Shown: positions 40,960-49,420, counted from the first letter of the stretch. The stretch is DNA of 64,000 bases from Lachnospiraceae bacterium (GCA_017428105.1 JAFRRM010000015.1:103698-167697); one strand, 5' to 3'. Numbers and translations are program-made. Notes: generated by a model not told the origin, from the letters alone.

Positions 40960-43446
40960 ATGGGATTATTTGAAACCATTTCAAATCTGATCAGCAGAAC
41001 TGCTCCAGGCATGACGCCGGAGCAGCATAACCATCTGATATATGAGATGGAGTATGAATCAGAGGTAATGAGAGCCTTCTCCGGAGATCTGGAAGGTTAT
41101 ATTTATGCGTGGTCTTTACGCGATATTTTGTCAAGATGCGGAGAATTGGAAGAAGAGGCAGAAAAAGAACTTCGGTCCCATCGATTTCTTAAGGGACCTC
41201 AATACTATACTCTGGAAAAAGCTTTCGGGGATTTTCAGGAAAACCAGAAGAATTTCATTCAAAGAATACAACTGCATAACCGTCGGCAACTGACCCAAAA
41301 GATCCGGGAAGCTTATTCCCTGATCGGAACGTTGGAAGGCAGGAAACTCGATGAACAGCAAATGGCCTGTATCGTAAAAGATCCTCCCAGTCATCTGGTG
41401 GTTGCAGGAGCAGGAACGGGAAAAACGACGGTGATACTGGGAAAGGTCAAGTACCTTCTTGCGACCGGTCAGGTGCGGCCAGAGGAGATCCTGATTCTGT
41501 CATTCACTAACGCTGCCGCATCGGAAATGAGAAACAGGCTTTTCCGGGAGATGCAGGAAAAGTTCTATGTTGCCACATTCCATAAACTCGGATACGACAT
41601 TATTCGGAAAACTGATAAATTAACTCCCAATATCTATGAAAAAGATATCCGGGAGTTTGTTTTGGACGATCTCCGCACCTTGGTTCAGGATCGTGCATTT
41701 CAGCAGTTGCTGGCACAATATTTCCTGTATAACAGGGTGCAGGGAAAGTCGGAATTCGAATTTTCGAACGAAAGCGAATATAGGGAATATCTTGAAGAAA
41801 ACCCTCCTATGACGATCCTGGAAGAGCGTGTCAAGAGTTATGGTGAAATGACGATCGCTAATTTTCTGACTCAGTATGGGATCCGTTATGAATACGAGGC
41901 GGCATATTCCGCCGACACGCGTACGGAAGAGTATAAACAGTATCATCCGGACTTTTTCCTGCCGGATTATAATATCTACATCGAGTATTACAGCGTAGAC
42001 CGTTCCGGCAATGTTCCACAGTATTACCAGGGAAAAAACAATAAGACGGGGACTGAAACATACCAGGAGGGAATGAACTGGAAACGAGCCATCCACCGTG
42101 AACACGGGACGGTCCTGATCGAATGCTATGCCTATGAGCATCTGGAAGGAACTCTCCTTGATGGTCTGCGTAAAAAACTGACACAGGAAGGCGTAACTTT
42201 TCAGAAAATATCGTTGCAAACCCTTTTGGATCGGTCCGGACAAAACAAAAAAAGCGTGTTTTCAAGTCTGGCAGTAACGGTGGCGACGATCATATCTCTT
42301 TGCAGAAACAGAAAGTATTCCTGCGACGACCTTATTGCTTTGTGCAGTTCCAGAATGCCCAGAGAAATGGTTCTTGCACAGATCACAGCGCCTGTAATGG
42401 CTGACTATGAAAAATACCTGCGGGAGCATGGACTGGTTGACTTTACCGATATGATCAACAGAGCGGAAGAACTGGTAAGGTCCAATGCATTCGTACATCG
42501 GTTCAAATACGTTATCGTCGACGAGTACCAAGACGTCTCTTCCGCTCAATACCGTTTGCTGAACGCATTGCGGAAGCAATCGGATTATTCATTGTTCTGC
42601 GTGGGAGATGACTGGCAGAGCATTTATCGCTTTGCGGGAAGCGACATCGACTATATTTTACAGTTCTATCATTACTGGGACAGATCAGAACTGAGCCGTA
42701 TCGAGACGACATATCGCTTTTCTCAGAAACTGATCGACATATCCGGCTGGTTCATCATGCAAAATCCGAAGCAGATCAAAAAATATCTTCGATCCGGGAA
42801 CGATTCCACTGTGCCTGCCCTGGGAACGATCGAAGGATATACCGATTCTGCAGCTATGCTTTTTATGGTAAAGAAACTGGAATCTCTGCCGAAGGATTCG
42901 ACGGTGTTTTTCATCGGGAGATATCAGTTTGACCTTGATATCCTGCGAAAGAACGAATCCTTTACGATAAAATACGATAATCAAAAACAGCTCATCCGGG
43001 TCAAATTGAGCAGCAGAGAAGACCTTGAAATGGCGTTCTATACGGCGCACCGTTCGAAAGGACTTCAGGCGGATTACGTTTTCATTCTAAATAACCGCGG
43101 TTCCGTCATGGGATTTCCCAGCAAAGTCCAGAATCCTCCGCTTATCGATTTACTGCTGGAAAGTGCGGATCAGTACCCGGATGCGGAAGAGAGAAGACTG
43201 TATTATGTGGCTTTGACGCGTGCGAGAAAATGCGTGTATCTGATGATCGCTGGAAAGAATGTCGGTTCTTTTGCTAAAGAATTGACCGACGTTTATGCAG
43301 AAGATATAAAGAGAGAAAAATGGTCGTGTCCCTGGTGCGGCGGTCAGTTGAAGAAGATCAACGGGCCGTACGGCGCATTTTACGGCTGTTCCAATTATCA
43401 GACTACAGGGTGCAAATTCCGCCGTGCAATCCCGGGAAAGGATTAA
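40960..43446 (+). CDS. Helicase IV-like SF1 helicase with nuclease-like insert and zinc finger
   Basis: 828 aa. After a 140-residue N-terminal region come helicase motifs: Walker A VVAGAGTGKTTVIL (about residues 147-160), LILSFTNAAASEM, YVATFHKLGYDII, Walker B YVIVDEYQDVSSAQY (about 517-531), GDDWQSIYRFAGSD, TYRFSQKLI, AHRSKGLQADYV and RRLYYVALTRAR. A segment at about residues 290-400 (YHPDFFLPDYNIYIEYYSVD ... GTVLIECYAYE) has a PD-(D/E)xK nuclease-like pattern. The C-terminus is a topoisomerase-type zinc ribbon (CPWCGGQL ... YGCSNYQTTGCKFR). The gene is clearly more AT-rich than its flanks, suggesting acquisition. AAAGGA precedes the ATG. A DNA repair or defence role is inference. Confidence 0.88.
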   Translation: MGLFETISNLISRTAPGMTPEQHNHLIYEMEYESEVMRAFSGDLEGYIYAWSLRDILSRCGELEEEAEKELRSHRFLKGPQYYTLEKAFGDFQENQKNFIQRIQLHNRRQLTQKIREAYSLIGTLEGRKLDEQQMACIVKDPPSHLVVAGAGTGKTTVILGKVKYLLATGQVRPEEILILSFTNAAASEMRNRLFREMQEKFYVATFHKLGYDIIRKTDKLTPNIYEKDIREFVLDDLRTLVQDRAFQQLLAQYFLYNRVQGKSEFEFSNESEYREYLEENPPMTILEERVKSYGEMTIANFLTQYGIRYEYEAAYSADTRTEEYKQYHPDFFLPDYNIYIEYYSVDRSGNVPQYYQGKNNKTGTETYQEGMNWKRAIHREHGTVLIECYAYEHLEGTLLDGLRKKLTQEGVTFQKISLQTLLDRSGQNKKSVFSSLAVTVATIISLCRNRKYSCDDLIALCSSRMPREMVLAQITAPVMADYEKYLREHGLVDFTDMINRAEELVRSNAFVHRFKYVIVDEYQDVSSAQYRLLNALRKQSDYSLFCVGDDWQSIYRFAGSDIDYILQFYHYWDRSELSRIETTYRFSQKLIDISGWFIMQNPKQIKKYLRSGNDSTVPALGTIEGYTDSAAMLFMVKKLESLPKDSTVFFIGRYQFDLDILRKNESFTIKYDNQKQLIRVKLSSREDLEMAFYTAHRSKGLQADYVFILNNRGSVMGFPSKVQNPPLIDLLLESADQYPDAEERRLYYVALTRARKCVYLMIAGKNVGSFAKELTDVYAEDIKREKWSCPWCGGQLKKINGPYGAFYGCSNYQTTGCKFRRAIPGKD

Positions 43447-43472
43447 ATGAGCGGTAGTTTCCAACCACTTAT

Positions 43473-43506
43473 GAATCATCCGGTCACAGCGGATGGTTCT
43501 TTTTTA
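43473..43506 (+). terminator. Intrinsic terminator after the helicase gene
   Basis: GAATCATCCG (43473-43482) pairs with CGGATGGTTC (43490-43499; one G-T pair) and is followed by TTTTTTATTT. Confidence 0.8.
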
Positions 43507-43590
43507 TTTGAGTCGAAAAAATACAGGCAAATGAACGAAAAAACAGATTCGAAAACAGCATTTTGTATTGTTCTGCCTCATAATATGTGG

Positions 43591-43619
43591 TTGACTTTCC
43601 CCCCTTTTTTTGCTATCAT
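43591..43619 (+). promoter_or_regulatory. Promoter for the oxidoreductase/CoA-transferase operon
   Basis: TTGACT (43591-43596), 17-nt spacer, TATCAT (43614-43619). The predicted start near 43626 falls inside the operator-like repeats. This is the main content of the 260-bp gap 43447-43706, with the terminator upstream. Confidence 0.75.
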
Positions 43620-43622
43620 ATA

Positions 43623-43652
43623 GACAACATCAGACAACAGAAATATGTTGTC
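43623..43652. repeat. Inverted repeat at the transcription start
   Basis: GACAACAT (43623-43630) and ATGTTGTC (43645-43652) are perfect inverted copies 14 nt apart; the same AGACAAC core also occurs as a direct repeat at about 43633-43639. Could be a second regulator site or a 5' leader hairpin. Confidence 0.6.
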
Positions 43653-43658
43653 AGACAA
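43648..43658. promoter_or_regulatory. Candidate FadR-subfamily GntR operator at the operon promoter
   Basis: TTGTCAGACAA is a perfect 11-bp palindrome and fits TNGTNNNACNA, the pattern known for FadR-type GntR regulators. At about +22 to +32 it could act as a roadblock. A FadR-type regulator is encoded at 48687-49370. Confidence 0.5.
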
Positions 43659-43706
43659 GTGGAACGGCTTATTGCATTGATCGGGTGAGTTTCCGGGAGG
43701 TCCATT

Positions 43707-44423
43707 GTGCGGAAATACTATGTTCTGTTGGGCGGTTTTGGCAGCGGAAAGAGCGAAATGGCGCTGAATTTGGCGTTGGAAAAAGCGGCGGAGGGAAGCT
43801 GCATGCTGGTGGACCTGGACGTGATCAATCCGTACTTCCGCGTGAGTGAACGGGAAGACATGTTGGACAAGGCGGGGGTGGAGCTGATCTCCCCGCCTTA
43901 TTCCATGAAAAAAATTGAGATCATGTCGCTGTCGCCCCGCGTCTACGCGGCGTTCACGCCGGGGGACGGGACGGTGATCTTCGACGTGGGCGGCGATCAT
44001 GTCGGTGCGGCGGCGCTGGGCCAGTACAAACCGAATTTCAGCCGCATCCCGCCGGAAGATCTGGAGATCCTGTTCATCGTCAATCCCATGCGGCCGGTGG
44101 CGGCGGACCTGCAGAGCGCCTGGTCGCTGCTGGAAAAGGTGGAGGGCGTGTCCCGCCTGAGATTCACGGGGATCGTAAACAACGGCAACATGGCGGAGGA
44201 GAGCGATCTGAGCCATCTGCTGGCGGGGTATGACCTGGTGAAGGAACTGTCGGACAAGACGGGCGTGCCGGTGTGGGGCACGTGCGGACAGGAGAGGATC
44301 CTGAAGGAATACGAAGCGTATGCAAAGAAGCACGGGCTGGAGGAGAAATATATCGGAAGGCTGTATCCGATCGAGATCCTGATGCACAGAAGCTGGGCGA
44401 AGTACCTGAAGGAAGGGTTATAA
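43707..44423 (+). CDS. P-loop NTPase of the 2-oxoacid oxidoreductase operon
   Basis: 238 aa, GTG start with GGGAGG upstream. Walker A is LLGGFGSGKSEMALNLAL (residues 7-24); a second motif LVDLDVINPYFRVSERED resembles the switch region of MinD/ParA-type (SIMIBI) NTPases, and the Walker B-like segment is VIFDVGGDHVGAAAL. No membrane or DNA-binding part. It heads the operon for a ferredoxin oxidoreductase, and similar ATPases occur beside such clusters in Clostridia. A role in cofactor insertion or assembly is plausible but unproven. Confidence 0.75.
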   Translation: MRKYYVLLGGFGSGKSEMALNLALEKAAEGSCMLVDLDVINPYFRVSEREDMLDKAGVELISPPYSMKKIEIMSLSPRVYAAFTPGDGTVIFDVGGDHVGAAALGQYKPNFSRIPPEDLEILFIVNPMRPVAADLQSAWSLLEKVEGVSRLRFTGIVNNGNMAEESDLSHLLAGYDLVKELSDKTGVPVWGTCGQERILKEYEAYAKKHGLEEKYIGRLYPIEILMHRSWAKYLKEGL

Positions 44424-44516
44424 AGCCTTACGGCGGCGGTCCTGCCGCATCTGCCCGGGATGATACGGAATATGAACATACAAATAAGCATGTTGACATA
44501 CCAAGGAGGAATCAGT

Positions 44517-44723
44517 ATGAACAAGGTCACGATCTTAGAGGACTGGTGCAAGGGCTGCGGCCTGTGCGTGCGCGCCTGTCCCAAGGCGGTGCTGGCCATC
44601 TCGACCACGCATCTGAACAAGAAGGGGTATTACCCGGCGGAAGTGGCGAACCCGGAGGCATGCATCGCCTGCGCGGCCTGCGCCCGCACCTGCCCGGATA
44701 CCGCCATCGAAATTGAAAAGTAA
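44517..44723 (+). CDS. 2-oxoacid:ferredoxin oxidoreductase delta subunit (2[4Fe-4S] ferredoxin)
   Basis: 68 aa. Two clusters are bound by CKGCGLCVRACPKAVL and CIACAACARTCPDTAI. This is the electron-transfer (VorD/KorD) subunit passing electrons from the thiamine diphosphate centre to ferredoxin. AAGGAGGA precedes the ATG at 44517; an upstream in-frame extension is unlikely. First of four contiguous subunit genes. Confidence 0.93.
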   Translation: MNKVTILEDWCKGCGLCVRACPKAVLAISTTHLNKKGYYPAEVANPEACIACAACARTCPDTAIEIEK

Positions 44724-44734
44724 GGAGAAGGACT

Positions 44735-45802
44735 ATGGCAAAGAAACTGATGAAGGGATGCGAAGCCATCGCGGAAGCCGCCATCCAGGCGGGCTGCCGC
44801 TATTTCTTCGGTTATCCCATTACGCCCCAGAATGATATTCCGGAATATATGTCCCTGCGCCTGCCTCAGGTCGGGGGCTGCTTCCTGCAGGCGGAGAGCG
44901 AGCTGGCCGCCATCAACATGGTGTACGGCGCCGGCGGCGCGGGCGCCCGTGTCATGACCTCCTCCTCCAGCCCGGGCATCAGCTTAAAGCAGGAAGGCAT
45001 TTCCACCTGCGCGGCGGCCGAGATCCCCTGCGTGGTCGTGAACATGATGCGCGGCGGCCCCGGTCTGGGCAACATCCAGGCCTCCCAGGGCGACTATTTC
45101 CAGGCCGTCAAGGGCGGCGGCCACGGCGACTACCACCTGATCGTGTACGCCCCTTCCTCCATCCAGGAAGCCTGCGACATGATGCAGAAGGCCTTTGACG
45201 TGGCGGACCAGTACCGGACCCCCGTCATGATCCTTGCGGACGGCCTGATCGGCCAGATGATGGAGCCCGTGGAACTGAAGACGAACCCCGACCTGGTGCT
45301 TCCGGAGAAGCCGTGGGCGGCCACCGGCTATACGCCCGGCGGCAAGAAGCCCCGTTCCGTGCTGAACTCCCTGTATATCGAGACCGAAGACCTGGACCAG
45401 CTGCTGGAGCGTCTGTTCGCGCGCTACGCCGTGATCGAGGCCAACGAGCAGATGTGGGAGACCTACAATACCGAAGGCGCCGAGTACATCCTGTGCGCGT
45501 ACGGAACCGTGGCCCGCGTCTGCAAGGCCGCCATCCGCATCCTGGGCGAACAGGGCGTCAAGGCCGGCCTGGTCCGGCCCATCAGCCTGTGGCCGTTCCC
45601 GAGCAAAGCGGTGCATGACGCGATCGTGCAGGACAGTGTGAAGGAAGCCCTGACCGTGGAAGTCAGCTCCGGCCAGATGGTGGAGGACATCCGCCTGGCC
45701 GTGAACGGCGAAAGACCCGTGCAGTTCATGGGCAAGGCCGGCAGCTACATTCCGACGGCCGAAGAGATCGCGGAACGCATTTTACAGATGAGGAGGGGTT
45801 GA
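44735..45802 (+). CDS. vorB: 2-oxoacid:ferredoxin oxidoreductase alpha subunit (VorB type)
   Basis: 355 aa. Matches the 3-methyl-2-oxobutanoate dehydrogenase subunit VorB family: GCEAIAEAAIQAGCRYFFGY, PITPQNDIPEYMS, AESELAAINMVYGAGGAGAR, TSSSSPGISLKQEGIS, RGGPGLGNIQASQGDYFQAV. It oxidatively decarboxylates 2-oxoacids to acyl-CoA with ferredoxin reduction. Preference for branched-chain 2-oxoacids is inferred from the family and from the aminotransferase nearby; a 2-oxoglutarate enzyme (KorA) is the main alternative. Confidence 0.9.
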   Translation: MAKKLMKGCEAIAEAAIQAGCRYFFGYPITPQNDIPEYMSLRLPQVGGCFLQAESELAAINMVYGAGGAGARVMTSSSSPGISLKQEGISTCAAAEIPCVVVNMMRGGPGLGNIQASQGDYFQAVKGGGHGDYHLIVYAPSSIQEACDMMQKAFDVADQYRTPVMILADGLIGQMMEPVELKTNPDLVLPEKPWAATGYTPGGKKPRSVLNSLYIETEDLDQLLERLFARYAVIEANEQMWETYNTEGAEYILCAYGTVARVCKAAIRILGEQGVKAGLVRPISLWPFPSKAVHDAIVQDSVKEALTVEVSSGQMVEDIRLAVNGERPVQFMGKAGSYIPTAEEIAERILQMRRG

Positions 45803-45805
45803 GAC

Positions 45806-46540
45806 ATGACAGTCGTATTCAAGAAAACGCCCGTGCTGCGGGACGTGCCGCTGCATTACTGCCCCGGCTGCGGTCACGGGATCGTGCACCGCATGGTGTC
45901 GGAAGTGATCGAAGAACTGGGCATCCAGGACAAGTGCGCCGGCGTCGCGCCGGTCGGATGCGCGGTGTTTGCCTATAACTATTTTGATGTGGATATGTAC
46001 GAAGCGGCGCACGGCCGCGCTCCGGCGGTGGCCACCGGCTTCAAGCGGGTCCACCCGGATCACTATATCTTCACGTACCAGGGCGACGGCGACCTGGCCT
46101 CCATCGGGACGGCCGAGATCGTGCATGCCGCCCACCGCGGCGAGAAGATCACCACGATCTTCATCAACAACGCCATTTACGGCATGACCGGCGGCCAGAT
46201 GGCCCCCACCACGCTGGTCGGCCAGAAGACCACCACCAGCCCGCTGGGCCGCGACAAGGACCACTGCGGCGAGCCCATCCGCATGGCGGAGATGCTGGCC
46301 ACCATCAGCGGCTCCGCGTTCATCGCCCGCTGCGCGCTGAACAGCACGCCGAACCTGATCAAGACCAAGGCGGCCATCAAGAAGGCGTTCGAGACGCAGA
46401 TCGCCCGCAAGGGCTTCTCCATGGTGGAGATCCTGTCCCCCTGCCCGACCAACTGGGGCAAATCCCCGGCCGAGGCCATGGACTGGATCGCGGACGCCAT
46501 GATCCCCTACTACCCGCTGGGGACCTTCAAGGAGGTGTAA
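45806..46540 (+). CDS. vorA: 2-oxoacid:ferredoxin oxidoreductase beta subunit (thiamine diphosphate-binding)
   Basis: 244 aa. The cluster/TPP start LHYCPGCGHGIVHRMVSEVI and the TPP-binding GDGDLASIGTAEIVHAAHRG...INNAIYGMTGGQMAPTT are typical. Branched-chain specificity is inferred from context. Starts 4 bp after the alpha subunit stop; GAGGAGG lies within the end of that gene. Confidence 0.92.
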   Translation: MTVVFKKTPVLRDVPLHYCPGCGHGIVHRMVSEVIEELGIQDKCAGVAPVGCAVFAYNYFDVDMYEAAHGRAPAVATGFKRVHPDHYIFTYQGDGDLASIGTAEIVHAAHRGEKITTIFINNAIYGMTGGQMAPTTLVGQKTTTSPLGRDKDHCGEPIRMAEMLATISGSAFIARCALNSTPNLIKTKAAIKKAFETQIARKGFSMVEILSPCPTNWGKSPAEAMDWIADAMIPYYPLGTFKEV

Positions 46541-46541
46541 G

Positions 46542-47078
46542 ATGGTTGAGAGAAACTTATTCGCAGGCTTCGGCGGACAGGGCGTGCTGCTGATGGGCCA
46601 GCTGCTGGCGCAGGCCGGCATGATGGAAGGCAAGAACACCACGTGGGTCCCTTCCTACGGCCCGGAAATGCGCGGCGGCACCGCGAACTGCAGCGTGACG
46701 CTGTCGGATCAGGAGATCGATTCCCCGCTGGTGACCGTTCCCACGGCGCTTGTGGCCATGAACCGGCCTTCCCTGGAGAAATTTGAAAAGACCGTAGCCC
46801 CCGGCGGCAGCATCTTCGTGAACAGCTCCATCGTGGACATCAAGGTGCAGCGGACGGACGTCAACGCCTATTACGTCCCCTGCAACGAGATCGCGGCGGA
46901 ACTGGGCAACGACAAGGTCTCCAACATGATCATGCTGGGCGCCTATCTGGGCAAGTCCAAATGCGTGGAGATCGATACGATCCTGGAAGCGCTGCTGGAG
47001 AAGCTGGGGCAGAAAAAAGCCAAACTGATCCCGCTGAACCGGGAAGCGCTGCTCAAAGGCGCGGAGTGCGTGAAATAA
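46542..47078 (+). CDS. vorC: 2-oxoacid:ferredoxin oxidoreductase gamma subunit
   Basis: 178 aa. Typical gamma-subunit motifs FAGFGGQGVLLMGQLLAQAG, VPSYGPEMRGGTANCSVTLS and NKVxNMIMLGAYLG-like (DKVSNMIMLGAYLGKS). Starts directly after the beta subunit with GGAGG inside its end. It completes the delta-alpha-beta-gamma set. Confidence 0.93.
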   Translation: MVERNLFAGFGGQGVLLMGQLLAQAGMMEGKNTTWVPSYGPEMRGGTANCSVTLSDQEIDSPLVTVPTALVAMNRPSLEKFEKTVAPGGSIFVNSSIVDIKVQRTDVNAYYVPCNEIAAELGNDKVSNMIMLGAYLGKSKCVEIDTILEALLEKLGQKKAKLIPLNREALLKGAECVK

Positions 47079-47095
47079 CAGCAGATCAAACGAAG

Positions 47096-47113
47096 GGACG
47101 GACGCCTCCGTCC
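47096..47113 (+). other. Intercistronic hairpin between vorC and the CoA-transferase gene
   Basis: GGACGGA (47096-47102), loop CGCC, TCCGTCC (47107-47113); no T-run. Possibly an mRNA processing or stability element setting subunit ratios. Confidence 0.4.
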
Positions 47114-47131
47114 GCCTGATAAGGAGACGGT

Positions 47132-48652
47132 ATGCCTCAATTCGTTACCCCCGCAGAAGCCGTCGCCCGGATCCGGGACGGCTCCTGCATCATCTACAAC
47201 AACTTCCTCAGCGTCATCAACGCGGAGCAGCTCTCCGCCGCCCTGAACGAGCGCTATAAGGCCACCGGCCACCCGAAGGACCTGGAACTGTACTGCAGCG
47301 CCGGGCTGGGCGGCTGGAAGCCGGGAAACGTGTGCGAGGAGATCGCGTGCCTGGGCGCGGTGAAGTCCGTGGTGCTGAGCCACTTCGGAACGACGCCGGA
47401 GATCGCCCGGATGATCCTGGAAAACAGACTGGAGGCCTACAACCTGCCCTTCGGCGCCATGTCGCACGCGATCCGCGCGGCGGCGGGCGGCCAGGACTAC
47501 ATCATTTCGGACTGCGGCCTGAACCTGTTCGTGGATCCGAAGTACAACGGATACCAGCTGAACGAAAAGAGCCGGCGCGTGATGGTGGAGGAGATCGTCA
47601 TCGACGGCAAACGGCGCCTCAAATACCAGGTGCCTCGTCCGGACGTGGCCTTCATCAAGGCTTCTTCCTGCGACGCGGAAGGCAATATCAGCATGGAAGA
47701 TGAAGTCGCGATCGGCGACGCGCTGTCCATCGCGCAGGCGACGAAGCGCCGCGGCGGCCTGGTGATCGTCCAGGTCGCGCGGATGCGTGATAAGACGGAG
47801 CCCCGCCATCCGATGGAGATCGTGATCCCGGCGGCGCTCGTGAGTTATATCTGCATCTGCCCGGAGCAGACGCAGGTCCAGGGCCTGCCGGGCGTCGATC
47901 CTCTGCTGTCCGGCCGGGCGCAGATGAGCGACGAAGCGCTGGGGGATTACGTGAAGGAGCAGTCCGCCGGCGCCGCCGAAGACCCGGCCAAGCTGCTGAT
48001 CGCGCGGCGCGCGGTGCGGGAATTAAAGCCCGGCCATGTCGTGAACATCGGCGTGGGCGCCCCGGAATACGTGGCGCGGGAAGCGGCGCGGACCGGGATC
48101 CTGTCGCAGGTGAACCTGACCGTGGAGTCCGGCCCCATGCGCGGCCTGCCCGCCGGCGGGACCCCTTTCGGCGCCGCCATCAGCCCGCACGCGATCTGCA
48201 CCAGCGCGGAACAGTTTGACCTCTACGACGGGGGCGGCCTGGACATCTGCTTCATCGGCGCATTGGAGATCGACGCCCGGGGCAACGTGAACGGCCATTA
48301 TCACCCGAAGAAGCTTTCCGGGATCGGCGGCTTTATCAACATTACGCAGTTCACGCATAAAGTCGTGTTCTGCACCAGTTTTTCGGCCGGCGGCCTGGAA
48401 CTGGAGGAAGACGGGAACGGCCTGCACATAAAAAAAGAGGGGAGATTCCCCAAATTTGTGAAACAGGTCACGGCGCTCAGCTTCAGCGCGGAGAACGCCC
48501 ACGCGAACGGGCAGGAGGTCCTGTACGTGACCGAGCGATGCGTGTTCCGCCTGGGCGAAAACGGACTGATCCTGACGGAAGTGGCTCCGGGCATCGACCT
48601 GCGGAAGGACGTGCTGGACCAGCTGCCGTTCGAGGTGGAAGTGGAGCTGTAA
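47132..48652 (+). CDS. Acyl-CoA:acetate/propionate CoA-transferase family protein (YdiF-like)
   Basis: 506 aa single-chain family I CoA-transferase with both halves fused. N-terminal domain: FVTPAEAVARIRDGSCIIYN, AGLGGWKPG, IISDCGLNLFVDPKYNG, and PDVAFIKASSCDAEGNIS; C-terminal domain: HVVNIGVGAPEYVAREAA and the catalytic-glutamate block VNLTVESGPMRGLPAGG. It would move CoA from the branched acyl-CoA to acetate or a similar acid, releasing isobutyrate, isovalerate or 2-methylbutyrate and conserving the thioester. AAGGAG before the ATG. The specific acyl group is inference. Confidence 0.92.
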   Translation: MPQFVTPAEAVARIRDGSCIIYNNFLSVINAEQLSAALNERYKATGHPKDLELYCSAGLGGWKPGNVCEEIACLGAVKSVVLSHFGTTPEIARMILENRLEAYNLPFGAMSHAIRAAAGGQDYIISDCGLNLFVDPKYNGYQLNEKSRRVMVEEIVIDGKRRLKYQVPRPDVAFIKASSCDAEGNISMEDEVAIGDALSIAQATKRRGGLVIVQVARMRDKTEPRHPMEIVIPAALVSYICICPEQTQVQGLPGVDPLLSGRAQMSDEALGDYVKEQSAGAAEDPAKLLIARRAVRELKPGHVVNIGVGAPEYVAREAARTGILSQVNLTVESGPMRGLPAGGTPFGAAISPHAICTSAEQFDLYDGGGLDICFIGALEIDARGNVNGHYHPKKLSGIGGFINITQFTHKVVFCTSFSAGGLELEEDGNGLHIKKEGRFPKFVKQVTALSFSAENAHANGQEVLYVTERCVFRLGENGLILTEVAPGIDLRKDVLDQLPFEVEVEL

Positions 48653-48686
48653 AGACCGGCGCGGCACCGGGCCGGCCGCCGGCATG

Positions 48687-49370
48687 TCAGTCGATCTCGA
48701 TCTGGAAATCCCGCATCGTATTGAGCATGTGCAGATGCATGGCAGCTTTCGCCCCGACCGGATTCCGGTCCCGCAGATATTCCATGATGAGCCGGTGATC
48801 CCCCAGCGTATGTTCCGCGATGAGCGGCGACTCGTTGGCCAGGATGACGCCCTGGCGGATGGCCCGGTTGAAGGTCGGAAAAAGCCCGGTGATGAACTGG
48901 TTGTGAGCGGCCGCCGCAATGGAATTGTGGAATTTCTGCTCATATTCGTCCCAGCGCGGATCGCGGGCCTTGACGATGGCTTCCAGCTCCTGTCCGTGGC
49001 GGATGATCGAGTCGATCTCTTCATCCGTGGCGCGCAGGCTCGCATAGTAAGCCGCCTGCGGCTCGAACATGAGACGCATTTCGTACAGGTCCTTTAAGCT
49101 GACCCGCGTGTTCTGGATCTTCAGGAGCTCATAATCCGCATGGATGTGCTCGCTGCGGGTCACGAACGTCCCGACGCCGCGGCGGACTTCCAGGATCCCC
49201 CGGGTGGTCAGCACCCGGATCGCCTCGCGCAGCGTCGTGCGGCTGATCCCCAGTTCCTGGGACAGCTCCGGTTCCCCCGGCAGTTTGTCGCCGGGCTGGA
49301 AACGCCCCTGGGTCAGCATCTCGGTGATCTGATCCGCCGCGCGGGCGGAAAGAATGTTGTTGGCCGGCAT
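48687..49370 (-). CDS. FadR-subfamily GntR transcriptional regulator
   Basis: 227 aa. Residues about 10-75 form the GntR winged helix (QITEMLTQGRFQPGDKLPGE, LSQELGISRTTLREAIRVLT, RGILEVRRGVGTFV). The C-terminal FCD domain has the metal/ligand histidines (FHNSIAAAAHN, EHTLGDHRLIMEYL, AMHLHMLNTM). Such regulators sense organic or fatty acids and derivatives. GGAGGG before ATG 49370. It converges on the CoA-transferase gene and diverges from ilvE, so it is well placed to control both; candidate sites lie at 43648-43658 and 49410-49420. Confidence 0.92.
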   Translation of the reverse strand: MPANNILSARAADQITEMLTQGRFQPGDKLPGEPELSQELGISRTTLREAIRVLTTRGILEVRRGVGTFVTRSEHIHADYELLKIQNTRVSLKDLYEMRLMFEPQAAYYASLRATDEEIDSIIRHGQELEAIVKARDPRWDEYEQKFHNSIAAAAHNQFITGLFPTFNRAIRQGVILANESPLIAEHTLGDHRLIMEYLRDRNPVGAKAAMHLHMLNTMRDFQIEID

Positions 49371-49391
49371 AATCAGTCCCTCCAACACGGT

Positions 49392-49420
49392 ATTATAACG
49401 AATTCCATTTAGTTACACAA
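49392..49420 (-). promoter_or_regulatory. Promoter for the GntR regulator gene
   Basis: Minus strand: TTGTGT (49415-49420), 17-nt spacer, TATAAT (49392-49397), 22 nt before the ATG at 49370. No clear plus-strand promoter for ilvE was seen in the same gap. Confidence 0.6.
49410..49420. promoter_or_regulatory. Candidate FadR-subfamily GntR operator at the gntR-ilvE junction
   Basis: TAGTTACACAA fits TNGTNNNACNA and covers the -35 box of the regulator's own promoter, which suggests autorepression and control of ilvE. Confidence 0.5.

Noticed and set aside
43447..43706. Riboswitch or small RNA in the gap before the oxidoreductase operon
   Set aside because: The predicted leader is about 80 nt with only the short operator-like inverted repeat; no known riboswitch core was seen.
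44492..44497. TTGACA upstream of the ferredoxin subunit as an internal promoter
   Set aside because: No acceptable -10 box occurs 16-18 nt downstream.
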